A stretch of DNA of 64,000 bases from Arthrobacter terrae (GTDB lineage Bacteria > Actinomycetota > Actinomycetes > Actinomycetales > Micrococcaceae): the NCBI RefSeq assembly GCF_015708085.1, contig NZ_JADNYM010000021.1:1-64000 (forward strand), read 5' to 3'. Position 1 is the stretch's first letter, and every line of letters starts with the position of its first letter. This document shows, in pieces, positions 46,876-55,733 of this stretch. The notes beneath the pieces are model-generated. The model worked only from the letters and a program-made list of their open reading frames with translations, was not told where the DNA came from and did not search any database. Both the position numbers and the translations under genes were made by a program.

Positions 46876-48912
46876 GTGAAAACCGACCATTTACCCTTGA
46901 CCAATACCGTTTCCGCTCCCACCATCCATCCCAACGGCGGGCGCGTCGTCGTCGCCGTGAGCCGGCCGGATTTCGCCGCGGATGCCTCGGTAGGCCAGCT
47001 GTGGACCATCCCGTTGTCCGGCGGCTGCCCGCGCCGCCTCACGCGCGGGTTCCGCGACGGATCGCCGCGGTTCTCGCCCGACGGCGAAGTCCTTGCGTTC
47101 ATCCGTTCGCGGCCGGGAAAGGCGCCACAGCTGCACATCGTGGACGGCTCCGGCGGCGAACCGCAGGTCATCACCGACCGGCTGCTCGGCGTCGAGGGTT
47201 TCGATTGGTCCCCGGATGGACGCGCCATCTGCTTCTCCTCCCGGGAACCGGAGGAGGGCCGCTACGGCACGGTCGAGGGCGTCGGTGCAGCTGCCGAAGA
47301 TCCACGGCTCATCACCGGATGGCACTACCAGGCCAACGGCTTGGGTTACGTCACCGACAGGCGCTCCCAACTGTTCGTCGTCGACGTCCCCGCCGTCGAT
47401 GCGGAGCCAGTTGTAGAACCAGCGGGCCGGGCCGCCAAATCACGCTCGTCGGATGACCCGTCCTCCGCCGTTCCCGCACCGCGCCAGTTAACCACCGAAG
47501 ACGCCGATCACGATGCACCGCGTTGGTCCACCGATGGCGCGACGATCCTCTTCACCGCCAGCCTGCACGAGGACGCGGACAGCGATCTGCGCGCCGATAT
47601 CTTCGCCATCCCGGCCAACGGCGGTTCCCCTCGGCAACTCTCGGGGCTCTCATCCGGAGCACGGTTCAGCGCCATGGCAGGAACGCAATCCGCCGACGGG
47701 CGCTGGCTTTACTACGTGGCCGCGGATATGGGGCCCACGGGCACGGACTTCCTGGCCGCCCAGTACGGCGTTTGGGTCGCCCCGATGGACGAACCTGCGC
47801 ACGCACGCCGGCTGAGCGACGCGCTTACCGCCGATTTCACCGAGAACGGGGATCGGCTCATCACCTACGGCACGGACGGAGTCCTCGCTATTGACCGGTA
47901 CCGTGGCGGGACACGGGTGATGGCCTTCAGCCCGCACGAAGAACCCCGCATTCTTGCCGCGGGACACTTTGTTGCGACAGCGCTCGACTGCGCCGCTGAC
48001 GCCGTCGTCGCCTGCTACAGCGACCCGACGAGCTTCGGTGATGTCGCGGTCGTGGCCGGCGGAGAGCTGGAGCGCCGCAGTGATTTCTCCGCGGCATTCC
48101 GTGCAGAGGCCGGTGTTATCCCGGTCCAGGAGTTCAGCACCAAGGCCGGAGATGGATATCCCGTGCACGGCTGGGTACTGCTGCCGCAGGGGCCTGGCCC
48201 GCATCCGGTGCTGCTGAACATTCACGGCGGCCCGTTCGCCCAATATGGCTGGGGCCTGTTCGATGAGGCACAGGTATACGCAGCGGCCGGATATGCGGTC
48301 CTCATGTGCAATCCGCGGGGATCGGCAGGATACGGCTACGACCACGGCCGGTCGATCCGCGAAGCGATGGGCACGGTGGACTTTCATGATGTGATGTCCT
48401 TTCTGGAGGGCGCTTTGGCTGCCTACAGCGGGCTCGACGGTGAGCGGCTGGGCGTGATGGGCGGGTCCTATGGGGGATACCTCACGGCATGGACCATCAG
48501 CCAGGATCATCGGTTCAAGGCCGCCATCGTCGAACGCGGCTTCCTGGATCCGGAGACGTTCACCGGAACCTCGGATATCGGGTGGTTCTTTTCCAGTGAA
48601 TACACCGGCAGCGACCCGGACAAGGTGCAGGCGCAGAGCCCGATGGCCCAGGTAGCCAAGGTGCGCACTCCCACCCTGGTGATTCATTCGGAGCAGGATC
48701 TTCGCTGCCCCCTGGAGCAAGGCCAGCGGTATTACACGGCGTTGCGCCGGAACGGGGTCGACGCCGAGATGCTGATCTTCCCGGGGGAAAACCACGAGCT
48801 CTCCCGCACAGGAACGCCGCATCACCGCAAGCAGCGCTTTGAACACATCCTGCGCTGGTGGAACACGCATCTTCCAGTGCAGGCAGTGCAGACAGCGCAG
48901 ACACCCCGGTAG
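46876..48912 (+). CDS. S9-family peptidase (acylaminoacyl-peptidase-like)
   Basis: The 678-residue protein has a WD/propeller N-terminal half with TolB-like repeats (PRFSPDGEVLAFIRSRPGKAPQLHIVDG, FDWSPDGRAICFSSREPE, APRWSTDGATILFTASLHED) and a C-terminal alpha/beta hydrolase domain with the nucleophile elbow GVMGGSYGGYLTAW, the acid in IHSEQDLRCPLEQ and the catalytic histidine in FPGENHELSRTG. It is likely a cytosolic peptidase trimming acylated or small peptides. Start GTG at 46876 is supported by a TAGGCT box 7 nt upstream. The gene for a small DNA-binding protein follows 9 bp later. Confidence 0.9.
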   Translation: MKTDHLPLTNTVSAPTIHPNGGRVVVAVSRPDFAADASVGQLWTIPLSGGCPRRLTRGFRDGSPRFSPDGEVLAFIRSRPGKAPQLHIVDGSGGEPQVITDRLLGVEGFDWSPDGRAICFSSREPEEGRYGTVEGVGAAAEDPRLITGWHYQANGLGYVTDRRSQLFVVDVPAVDAEPVVEPAGRAAKSRSSDDPSSAVPAPRQLTTEDADHDAPRWSTDGATILFTASLHEDADSDLRADIFAIPANGGSPRQLSGLSSGARFSAMAGTQSADGRWLYYVAADMGPTGTDFLAAQYGVWVAPMDEPAHARRLSDALTADFTENGDRLITYGTDGVLAIDRYRGGTRVMAFSPHEEPRILAAGHFVATALDCAADAVVACYSDPTSFGDVAVVAGGELERRSDFSAAFRAEAGVIPVQEFSTKAGDGYPVHGWVLLPQGPGPHPVLLNIHGGPFAQYGWGLFDEAQVYAAAGYAVLMCNPRGSAGYGYDHGRSIREAMGTVDFHDVMSFLEGALAAYSGLDGERLGVMGGSYGGYLTAWTISQDHRFKAAIVERGFLDPETFTGTSDIGWFFSSEYTGSDPDKVQAQSPMAQVAKVRTPTLVIHSEQDLRCPLEQGQRYYTALRRNGVDAEMLIFPGENHELSRTGTPHHRKQRFEHILRWWNTHLPVQAVQTAQTPR

Positions 48913-48915
48913 GCT
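48910..48915 (+). promoter_or_regulatory. -10 element of a leaderless start
   Basis: TAGGCT, overlapping the preceding stop codon, ends 6 nt before the ATG at 48922. Confidence 0.55.
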
Positions 48916-48921
48916 CAGCCC

Positions 48922-49341
48922 ATGGCCCACCTTTCACCGCGCGCCGCGCCGCCACTGCCCGACGAGGAGGCCCGAGCGCTGGCCCATGTGCTTCAGGCGG
49001 ACAAGGACGTGACGATCTTCGTCGACGGCACTGTGCACAGACTCTCCCCGGCAGCGGTGGAGGCCGTTCTGGATCTGCTGAGCCGCCTCTCCCGCGGCGA
49101 GGGAATCATGGTCAGCTCGGTGGAAAACCTGCTGACCACCTCGCAGGCGGCCGAAGTAGGCGGGATTTCGAACACCTACCTGCGCCAATTGACCGATGCA
49201 GGCACGATCGCGGTGCAATATCGCGGCACACACCGGAGAATCCGGCTGAAAGACATGCTCGGCTGGTTGGCCACGCAGCCGAATGCGCCCGGTGCCGACG
49301 GCCTCAAATCCGCGGACGCTGCTGCCAACGATCGGCCTTGA
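48922..49341 (+). CDS. Excisionase-type (MerR-like HTH) DNA-binding protein, antitoxin-like
   Basis: The 139-residue protein ends with an excisionase-family helix-turn-helix: LLTTSQAAEVGGISNTYLRQLTDAGTIAVQYRGTHRRIRLKDMLGWL. The N-terminal half (VTIFVDGTVHRLSPAAVEAVLDLLSRLSRGEG) is typical of actinobacterial antitoxins encoded in front of PIN-domain toxins. No PIN gene follows; instead the gene overlaps the convergent pucR by 38 bp. It is therefore an orphan antitoxin-like or regulatory gene. TAGGCT lies 6 nt before its ATG. Confidence 0.72.
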   Translation: MAHLSPRAAPPLPDEEARALAHVLQADKDVTIFVDGTVHRLSPAAVEAVLDLLSRLSRGEGIMVSSVENLLTTSQAAEVGGISNTYLRQLTDAGTIAVQYRGTHRRIRLKDMLGWLATQPNAPGADGLKSADAAANDRP

Positions 49342-50536
49342 GGGCCAAATGAAGTTCCAACCGGATCAGGCCGTGCAGCGGATCGGTGCCGATCAGCGAA
49401 CGGACGCGGGCAATCCGGTTGTACACGCTGCTCCGGTGTAGATGGACGGCATCTGCGACGTCCTGCACGGCGCCGTCGCTATCGTAAAGCAGCTCCAGCA
49501 CCGGCAGCAGCTCGGCGTTGCGATCGGCCGCCTGCAGGTTGCGGTAATGCACGGAGGACATCTGCTCCCAACGGCCGGCGGCCAGCAGCTGATAGACCCC
49601 GGTAGAGGGGTAGCCCAAAATATCAGGGAACTGCGGCTCCACTGAAGCGGCCTGCACAGCCACCTTGGCCTGCACGTATGCCGCCGCCAGTTGCCGGGGT
49701 GCGGCAAATGGTTCGCTGAGTCCGAAAATAATCCGCGGTGCTGATCCGGACCGCTTCGCCAGCTGCCGTTTGTAACGATTCCGGACGGTTGTCTGACCGG
49801 CGTGACCCTTGCCGGGCTGAGCTGAGCGGAACAACACCACAGCATGCGTGTCGGTGCCTGCGCTGAAGAGTGCATCGTCTACTCCGATGCTGGCCTGCAG
49901 GGCAGCTGTGCGGTGAATCATGGTCTGCGCCAGAGGATCTGCCTCCCCCGAACGTGCCGATCCCGCGCGGGAGGGCGAGGGGACCTGGAGCAATACCGCC
50001 AGCTGCCACGGGCCGCGCAGCAGCATGTCTTCCCGATCTGCAGCCGCGGCAACCGCCGCTGGTTTCCCCAGGCAAGCGGCAAGGAAGTCCTGTTCGCGGC
50101 GGCGCCGGGTCTGGGATTCGGCCGTATTCGACTCGAGCAGTAACGAGGACAAGAGATCCAGCTCATTGCGGACCTCGGGCAATTGAGCCAGGATCGCCGT
50201 CGCCGTTAACTCCGATTCCTCCTGCTGCACCCATAGGTAACCCACTCGGAAGCCGCGGACCAGCAGCGGAACACACACCCGGCCGAGCATTCCAAGATCC
50301 GCATTGGCTGGAACGACGACCGGACGCACGGCGGCGGAGATTCCGTGGGCGAGCTGCCAGCCGTTGACGTCCGCCGGAACCCGCTTGCTGAGCAGTAAAT
50401 TCACCCGCACGCGGTCGGCATGGACCTGGTCCGAGCTGTAGGCCAGGAGGACGCCGTCGAGGTCCTCGAGGGAGAGCCCGCGCCTCAGCTTCGCAGCCAG
50501 CTGCTCAACCAGCTGTTCAACGTCGGTAGTCTGCAT
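49304..50536 (-). CDS. PucR/CdaR-type transcriptional regulator
   Basis: The 410-residue protein has an N-terminal sensory half with a GAF-like feel, a GGDEF-like middle (AAYVQAKVAVQAAS region) and the C-terminal PucR HTH: ELLYDSDGAVQDVADAVHLHRSSVYNRIARVRSLIGTDP. It is divergent from alanine dehydrogenase with a 254-bp shared region that holds a perfect palindrome, so it probably activates or represses ald in response to amino acid supply (inference). TAGCAT lies 6 nt before the ATG. Its 3' end overlaps the convergent antitoxin-like gene. Confidence 0.85.
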   Translation of the reverse strand: MQTTDVEQLVEQLAAKLRRGLSLEDLDGVLLAYSSDQVHADRVRVNLLLSKRVPADVNGWQLAHGISAAVRPVVVPANADLGMLGRVCVPLLVRGFRVGYLWVQQEESELTATAILAQLPEVRNELDLLSSLLLESNTAESQTRRRREQDFLAACLGKPAAVAAAADREDMLLRGPWQLAVLLQVPSPSRAGSARSGEADPLAQTMIHRTAALQASIGVDDALFSAGTDTHAVVLFRSAQPGKGHAGQTTVRNRYKRQLAKRSGSAPRIIFGLSEPFAAPRQLAAAYVQAKVAVQAASVEPQFPDILGYPSTGVYQLLAAGRWEQMSSVHYRNLQAADRNAELLPVLELLYDSDGAVQDVADAVHLHRSSVYNRIARVRSLIGTDPLHGLIRLELHLALKADRWQQRPRI

Positions 50537-50542
50537 GCACCA

Positions 50543-50548
50543 ATGCTA
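50543..50548 (-). promoter_or_regulatory. -10 element of leaderless pucR
   Basis: TAGCAT on the minus strand ends 6 nt before the pucR ATG at 50536. Confidence 0.55.
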
Positions 50549-50589
50549 TGGGCGCGCAACGACAGGAGTCGACACTTGACGCTTGCGTA

Positions 50590-50605
50590 CTCGACATATG
50601 TCGAG
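50590..50605. promoter_or_regulatory. Perfect 16-bp palindrome between pucR and ald
   Basis: CTCGACATATGTCGAG is fully symmetric. It lies about 54 bp upstream of the pucR start and directly after a TTGACG -35-like box (50576-50581) reading toward ald. It is the best candidate for the PucR binding site controlling ald. Confidence 0.6.
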
Positions 50606-50790
50606 CGGACAAAAGTGATTCCCGCGGATTTCCGGGCCTGGGACACGCCTCGCTGCAAGGACGTTCCGCAGGGGGAGTCGTCTACGTCACATCGGGCCCT
50701 AAGCTGATATCCCGGCCGGTGAGGCGGACGGGCTGAGGTGCCGGACCGCTGCTCCGGCCCGAATATCCATGCAGACCTACGGAGAACCCC

Positions 50791-51903
50791 ATGATTGTTG
50801 CCATCCCTAAAGAAATAAAGAACAACGAATTCCGCGTCGCCATTACCGCCTCCGGGGTACACGAATTCAAAGATCACGGGCATACCGTCCTGATTGAAAA
50901 AGGAGCCGGCGCGGGCTCGAATATTACCGATGAGGAATATGCGGCCGCGGGCGCCGAAATCGTTGATACCGCCGCGGAGCTTTGGCCGCGCGCGGACATG
51001 GTGATGAAGGTCAAGGAGCCGGTCGCCGCCGAATACGGCTACTTCCGCCGGGGCCTGATCCTGTTCACCTACCTGCACCTGGCCGCCGAGCCCGAACTCA
51101 CCGCCGCCTTGTTGGAATCCGGCGTTACCGCGATTGCCTACGAAACCGTACAGGTCGGCCGCAGTCTGCCGCTGCTCGCGCCGATGTCAGAGGTTGCCGG
51201 CCGGCTCTCTGTGCAGGTAGGCGCGCAGTGCATGACCGCTCCCGCCGGCGGACCGGGGATCCTGCTCGGCGGCGTTCCCGGGGTGCGTCCGGCCAAGGTT
51301 GTTGTGCTCGGGGCCGGCGTCGCCGGGAGCAACGCCGCCGCGATGGCAGTTGGTGCCGGAGCCGAGGTAACCATTTTGGACATCAATATCGAGCGGCTCC
51401 GCGAGCTCGGTGCCATATATCAGGGCCGGCTGAAGACCGTCGCCTCCAACCGACTGGAAATCGAGCGGTCCCTGCTGGAGGCAGACCTGGTGATCGGCTC
51501 CGTGCTGATCCCCGGCGCGAAGGCCCCCAAGCTGGTCACCAACGCCATGGTCGCCAGGATGAAGCCGGGCTCGGTGCTGGTCGATATCGCCGTTGACCAG
51601 GGCGGCTGCTTTGCGGACAGCCACCCCACGACGCATCAGGATCCCACCTTCACCGTGCACAAATCAATCTTCTACTGCGTGGCGAATATGCCCGGAGCCG
51701 TCCCGAACACCTCCACGTATGCGCTGACCAACGTCACTCTGCGCTACGCCGTCGCGCTGGCAAACCTTGGCGTCAAGGAAGCCCTGCACCGGGATGCTGC
51801 GCTTGCGGCCGGGCTGAACACGGCCGCCGGCAAGGTCACCCATCACTCGGTTTCCACCGCGCACGGACTCGAACTGGCGCAGGACTGGTCCAGCCTGCTC
51901 TAA
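50791..51903 (+). CDS. ald: Alanine dehydrogenase
   Basis: Reversible NAD-dependent deamination of L-alanine to pyruvate and ammonia. The 370-residue protein begins MIVAIPKEIKNNEFRVAITA with substrate Arg15, and has Lys75 (VMKVKEPVAAEYGYF), His96 (LFTYLHLAAEPEL), the nucleotide motif VVLGAGVAGSNAAAMAVG and VLVDIAVDQGGCFADSHPTTH with the catalytic aspartate. All match M. tuberculosis Ald numbering. GGAGAA precedes the ATG. Divergent from pucR and followed by a strong terminator. Confidence 0.96.
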   Translation: MIVAIPKEIKNNEFRVAITASGVHEFKDHGHTVLIEKGAGAGSNITDEEYAAAGAEIVDTAAELWPRADMVMKVKEPVAAEYGYFRRGLILFTYLHLAAEPELTAALLESGVTAIAYETVQVGRSLPLLAPMSEVAGRLSVQVGAQCMTAPAGGPGILLGGVPGVRPAKVVVLGAGVAGSNAAAMAVGAGAEVTILDINIERLRELGAIYQGRLKTVASNRLEIERSLLEADLVIGSVLIPGAKAPKLVTNAMVARMKPGSVLVDIAVDQGGCFADSHPTTHQDPTFTVHKSIFYCVANMPGAVPNTSTYALTNVTLRYAVALANLGVKEALHRDAALAAGLNTAAGKVTHHSVSTAHGLELAQDWSSLL

Positions 51904-51914
51904 CCCTCTGTGCA

Positions 51915-51959
51915 AGAGAAGGACGACGGCGGCCTCATCGGCCGCCGTCGTCCTTCTCT
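51915..51959 (+). terminator. Terminator of ald
   Basis: A perfect 20-bp stem joins 51915-51934 to 51940-51959 with a 5-nt loop TCATC, 11 bp after the ald stop. The 3' arm ends in a pyrimidine run (TCCTTCTCT). Confidence 0.88.
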
Positions 51960-52026
51960 GCCGGCGGCTCCGGCCGCCGCGAGAAGCATTAGAAAACGTT
52001 TGATGACTCTTATGCAACATACCGGA

Positions 52027-52032
52027 TACCCT
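52027..52032 (+). promoter_or_regulatory. -10 element of a leaderless start
   Basis: TACCCT ends 6 nt before the GTG at 52039; no Shine-Dalgarno. Confidence 0.55.
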
Positions 52033-52038
52033 TGAGCT

Positions 52039-53364
52039 GTGACCCACGAATCAACCAGCACCGAAAACCAGTCCCGTGCCAATCAGGCCGGCGAGACGCT
52101 TCCGGCCGAGACCGAAGAAGCCTTGTCCCGTGCCGGGGCAGTCAGCTCCGCCATGGTACATCCCCATGAAGCCCTGTTCTCGGAGCGCGCCGCCAATATC
52201 AAGCAGTCCGCGGTCCGGGACGTTTTTGAAATTTCTATGCAGCCCGGGCTTGTCTCCCTCGCCGGCGGTAATCCCTACCTGCAATCGCTGCCGCTGGAAC
52301 GGCTGGGCGCGGTGGCCGCGGATATCATTACCAATCACGGGCTCCAAGCGCTGCAGTACGGAGGCGGGCAGGGAACGCTGGAACTTCGCCGGCAGATCTG
52401 CGAGGTGATGGCAGCGGAGGGAATCACCGACGCGGACCCGGACAATGTGGTCATCACCGCCGGTTCACAGTCCGCCCAAGACATCGCCGCGAAGGTTTTC
52501 TGCAACCCCGGTGACGTGATTCTGATTGAAGATCCCACCTATGTGGGTGCCTTGAACGCCTTCGAGGCGTATCAGGTCGATGTTCAGCCGGTACGGGTCG
52601 ATGAGGACGGGCTGGTCCCCGCGGAGCTGCTGCGCCGGATCGAGGAGCTGCGTGCGGCGGGTAAAACCGTGAAGATGCTCTATACGATCCCCAACTTCAG
52701 CAACCCCTCCGGCGTCACCCTCGCAGCGGACCGGCGGCCGGAGATTGTACGGATCTGCCGGGAAGCAAATATTCTCGTTCTGGAGGATAATCCCTACGGT
52801 CTGCTGAAGTTTGACGGCGAACTTCAGCTGCCGCTGCGGGCCGGGAACCCCGATGATGTGCTGTATCTGGGCTCTTTTTCGAAAATTTTTGCCCCTGGTC
52901 TGCGGATCGGCTGGGCGCTGGTGCCGGCGCATCTGAAACAGCGTTTCTACTTGGCCAGCGAGGCCGTCACCCTCTGCCCTCCCCCTTTCAATCAGATGCT
53001 CGTCTCGGCCTATCTGCGCGACTTCGACTGGATGGCGCAGGTCCGCACCTACCGGGCGCTGTATCAGGACCGCTGCGACGCCATGCTCTCGGCGCTGGCC
53101 GAGCACATGCCGGCCGGTGTCAGCTGGACAACGCCGGCCGGCGGATTCTTTATCTGGCTGACCCTCCCGGCTAGCGTGGACACATATCCATTGCTGCATC
53201 AGGGAATCGATGCCGGCGTGGTCTTTGTGCCAGGCGCCGCCTTCACCTCCGCACCCGGCCCCAGCAATACCCTTCGGCTCGCGTTCAGTTCGGCGACCCC
53301 GGAGAACATTCGCGAAGGCGTCCGCCGGCTCGCGCCGGTCCTTCGCGCCGCCGTCGGCCGATAA
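52039..53364 (+). CDS. PLP-dependent aminotransferase (fold type I, MocR-catalytic/2-aminoadipate type)
   Basis: The 441-residue enzyme has the pattern of the LysN/2-aminoadipate and valine-pyruvate aminotransferase group: LVSLAGGNPYLQSLPLERL, YGGGQGTLELRRQICEVM, ITAGSQSAQDIAAKVFCNPGD, the PLP aspartate/Asn region TIPNFSNPSGVTL, LVLEDNPYGLL and the Schiff-base lysine in SFSKIFAPGLRIGW. There is no HTH domain. Substrate range probably covers aliphatic or aromatic amino acids. A keto-acid dehydrogenase cluster lies convergently next door, which would oxidise its 2-oxoacid products (inference). The start is GTG at 52039, set by the upstream TACCCT. Confidence 0.85.
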   Translation: MTHESTSTENQSRANQAGETLPAETEEALSRAGAVSSAMVHPHEALFSERAANIKQSAVRDVFEISMQPGLVSLAGGNPYLQSLPLERLGAVAADIITNHGLQALQYGGGQGTLELRRQICEVMAAEGITDADPDNVVITAGSQSAQDIAAKVFCNPGDVILIEDPTYVGALNAFEAYQVDVQPVRVDEDGLVPAELLRRIEELRAAGKTVKMLYTIPNFSNPSGVTLAADRRPEIVRICREANILVLEDNPYGLLKFDGELQLPLRAGNPDDVLYLGSFSKIFAPGLRIGWALVPAHLKQRFYLASEAVTLCPPPFNQMLVSAYLRDFDWMAQVRTYRALYQDRCDAMLSALAEHMPAGVSWTTPAGGFFIWLTLPASVDTYPLLHQGIDAGVVFVPGAAFTSAPGPSNTLRLAFSSATPENIREGVRRLAPVLRAAVGR

Positions 53365-53388
53365 GCCCTGCTACTCCAGGAGCAGGGC
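53365..53388. terminator. Bidirectional hairpin between convergent genes
   Basis: GCCCTGCT (53365-53372) pairs perfectly with AGCAGGGC (53381-53388), immediately after the aminotransferase stop and across the E2 stop codon. Confidence 0.6.
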
Positions 53389-54744
53389 CGGCTCCTCCAT
53401 GATCGACGCAACATCGGCCATGAAACGGGCAGACAGGTCACCGTCCACTACCCGGTGATCGAAGGAACCACCCAGGGTCGTGATCCAGCGCGGAATGACT
53501 TCACCGTCCAACACCCACGGCTTGAGCTTGACCGTTCCGAACGCCACAATAGCCACCTCGCCCGGATTGATGATCGGCGTTCCGGTGTCGATTCCCAGCG
53601 CTCCGATATTGGTGATGGTGAGCGAGCCGCCGGCCATCTGCGCCGGTTGGGTCTTCCCGGCGCGCGCCGTGCTGGCCAAATCGTTCAGCGCCACCGCCAA
53701 CTCCTTCAGCGACAGATCCTGCGCGTCCTTGATGTTCGGGACCATCAGACCCCGCGGAGTGGCCGCCGCGATGCCCAGATTCATGAAGTGTTTCACGATG
53801 ATCTCGTCCCCGGTCCAGGTCGCATTGACCGAAGGATTGCGCGCGGCAGCCCAGATCACCGCCTTGGACAGGATCAGCAGCGGCGAAACCTTGATGCCCT
53901 CGAAGTCCCGTGAGGTCTTTAGCCGCTTCACAAATTCCATTGTCCGGCTGGCATCGACATCCACGAAAATGCTCACGTGCGGGGCGCTGAACGCACTGAG
54001 CACCATCGCTTTGGCGGTCGCTTTGCGCACTCCCTTGACCTGGATACGCGAAATCCGCTGATCCGCCGCGGCGTCCGGCCCGCGCTCCGGTGCAGACTGC
54101 CAGAACGTTCCCGCGCCGTCCTGCTCGGCGGTCCGCTGATCCTGATAGCTGAGCAGATCCTTCTTGGTGATCTCCCCGCGCAGTCCAGTCGGCGAGACGT
54201 CGCTGAGGTTGATTCCCAGATCCTTCGCGGCCTTACGGACCGGAGGCTTGGCGAGCACGCGCGCCGCTGGGGCCTCGGTCGCGCGTTCAGAGAGCGGCGT
54301 TACGGGCGACGGCGGCACGGGCGACGGCGGCACAGGCGACGGCGGCACGGCGGTGGAAGTTCTCCGGGGCCGGCGTTTGACGGCGTCGGCCCTCGGCCCG
54401 GAACCGACGAGTGGCCGGTGACCTTCGACCGCGGCGGCCGCGGAAGGCTCCGATGAATGCGCCGACACTGGCCCACCCACCGGCGCTGCGGAAGCGTCCG
54501 CCTCCGAACCGATCCTGATGATCGCAGTACCGACGTCCACCGTCTGTCCTTCGTCGACAAGCAACTGCGCAACAATCCCGGCGTAGGGCGAGGGCAGCTC
54601 CACAATGGATTTTGCAGTTTCAATCTCGACCAGGACATCATTGATGGCCACCACGTCCCCCAGCTTGACTTTCCAGGAGACGATTTCCGCCTCGGTAAGC
54701 CCCTCGCCGACATCGGGCAGATTAAACGTGTTCAATGCGGACAT
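53371..54744 (-). CDS. Dihydrolipoamide acyltransferase (E2) of a 2-oxoacid dehydrogenase complex
   Basis: Core E2 subunit, probably of the branched-chain 2-oxoacid complex. The 457-residue protein has one lipoyl domain ([23 protein letters not shown], lysine in [11 protein letters not shown]), a proline-rich linker with repeated SPVPP encoded by 15-bp tandem units, a subunit-binding domain ([33 protein letters not shown]) and the catalytic domain ending [16 protein letters not shown] (H-x3-DG). It follows the E1beta gene by 14 bp. No E3 gene is adjacent. Confidence 0.93.
   Translation of the reverse strand: MSALNTFNLPDVGEGLTEAEIVSWKVKLGDVVAINDVLVEIETAKSIVELPSPYAGIVAQLLVDEGQTVDVGTAIIRIGSEADASAAPVGGPVSAHSSEPSAAAAVEGHRPLVGSGPRADAVKRRPRRTSTAVPPSPVPPSPVPPSPVTPLSERATEAPAARVLAKPPVRKAAKDLGINLSDVSPTGLRGEITKKDLLSYQDQRTAEQDGAGTFWQSAPERGPDAAADQRISRIQVKGVRKATAKAMVLSAFSAPHVSIFVDVDASRTMEFVKRLKTSRDFEGIKVSPLLILSKAVIWAAARNPSVNATWTGDEIIVKHFMNLGIAAATPRGLMVPNIKDAQDLSLKELAVALNDLASTARAGKTQPAQMAGGSLTITNIGALGIDTGTPIINPGEVAIVAFGTVKLKPWVLDGEVIPRWITTLGGSFDHRVVDGDLSARFMADVASIMEEPALLLE
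54304..54348 (-). repeat. Three 15-bp tandem repeats in the E2 linker
   Basis: Units at 54304-54318, 54319-54333 and 54334-54348 (first two identical, third with one change) encode the SPVPP repeats between the lipoyl and subunit-binding domains. Confidence 0.85.
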
Positions 54745-54758
54745 CCGTCGCGCCTTCC

Positions 54759-55733
54759 CTAGTAGGCCAGCGCGCGGTCGAGCGCCTCGAGGATCCTGTC
54801 AATATCCGGCAGGTAATGCTCCTCCACCCGCGCGACGGGATAAGGCATGTGGAACCCGCCAACGCGCAGCGCCGGTGCCTCCAGGGCGTAAAAACAACGC
54901 TCGCTGATGCGTGCCGCGATTTCGCCGCCCAATCCGCCGAACGTCGGCGCCTCATGGGCCACGATCAGCCGGCCCGTCTTTTCCACCGAGGCGGTGACGG
55001 CATCGAAGTCGATGGGGGAGATGGAGCGCAAATCAATGACCTCCACGCTGTGTCCCTCCTGTTCGGCTGCCTCCGCTGCGGCCAACGCCACGGGAACCAA
55101 CGGGCCGTACGCGACGACGGTCGCATCCGTTCCCGGGCGCAGCACCTGCGCCGAGAAGGCGTCCAAACCGGGCGACGCCGTGTTGACCTCACCCTTGAGC
55201 CAGTACCGGCGCTTGGGCTCGAAGACGATGACCGGGTCCGGGCAGGCGACGGCCTGCTGGATCATCCAGTAGGCATCATGGGCGTTGGAGGGGGAAATAA
55301 TCCGCAGTCCGGCGGTATGGGCAAAAAGCGCTTCCGGGGACTCGGAGTGGTGTTCAATGGACCCGATCCCGCCGCCGTAGGGGATGCGGATAACCACCGG
55401 GGCGCTGAGCTGACCACTGCTGCGGGTGCGGATTTTGGCCAGCTGGGTGGTGATCTGGTTGAAGCCGGGGAAGACAAACCCGTCAAATTGGATCTCGCAG
55501 ATGGGGCTGTAGCCGCGTAAGGCCATCCCGATGGCCGTGCCGATGATACCGGATTCAGCCAGTGGTGTATCCATCACGCGATCCGCGCCGAATTCGGCTT
55601 TCAGCCCTTCGGTCACGCGGTACACGCCGCCGAGCGCACCGATATCCTCCCCCATTATCAGCGCTTTGGGGTTGGTCGCCAGCGTGGCCCGCAGGCCCTC
55701 GTTAATGGCCTTGGCAATGGTCATTGTGGTCAT
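54759..55733 (-). CDS. 2-oxoacid dehydrogenase E1 component, beta subunit
   Basis: The 324-residue subunit shows the conserved E1beta order: [26 protein letters not shown]-type [81 protein letters not shown] and the C-terminal [15 protein letters not shown]. It pairs with E1alpha to decarboxylate the 2-oxoacid with ThDP. Its ATG overlaps the E1alpha stop (ATGA), so subunits are made in equal amounts. Confidence 0.94.
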   Translation of the reverse strand: MTTMTIAKAINEGLRATLATNPKALIMGEDIGALGGVYRVTEGLKAEFGADRVMDTPLAESGIIGTAIGMALRGYSPICEIQFDGFVFPGFNQITTQLAKIRTRSSGQLSAPVVIRIPYGGGIGSIEHHSESPEALFAHTAGLRIISPSNAHDAYWMIQQAVACPDPVIVFEPKRRYWLKGEVNTASPGLDAFSAQVLRPGTDATVVAYGPLVPVALAAAEAAEQEGHSVEVIDLRSISPIDFDAVTASVEKTGRLIVAHEAPTFGGLGGEIAARISERCFYALEAPALRVGGFHMPYPVARVEEHYLPDIDRILEALDRALAY

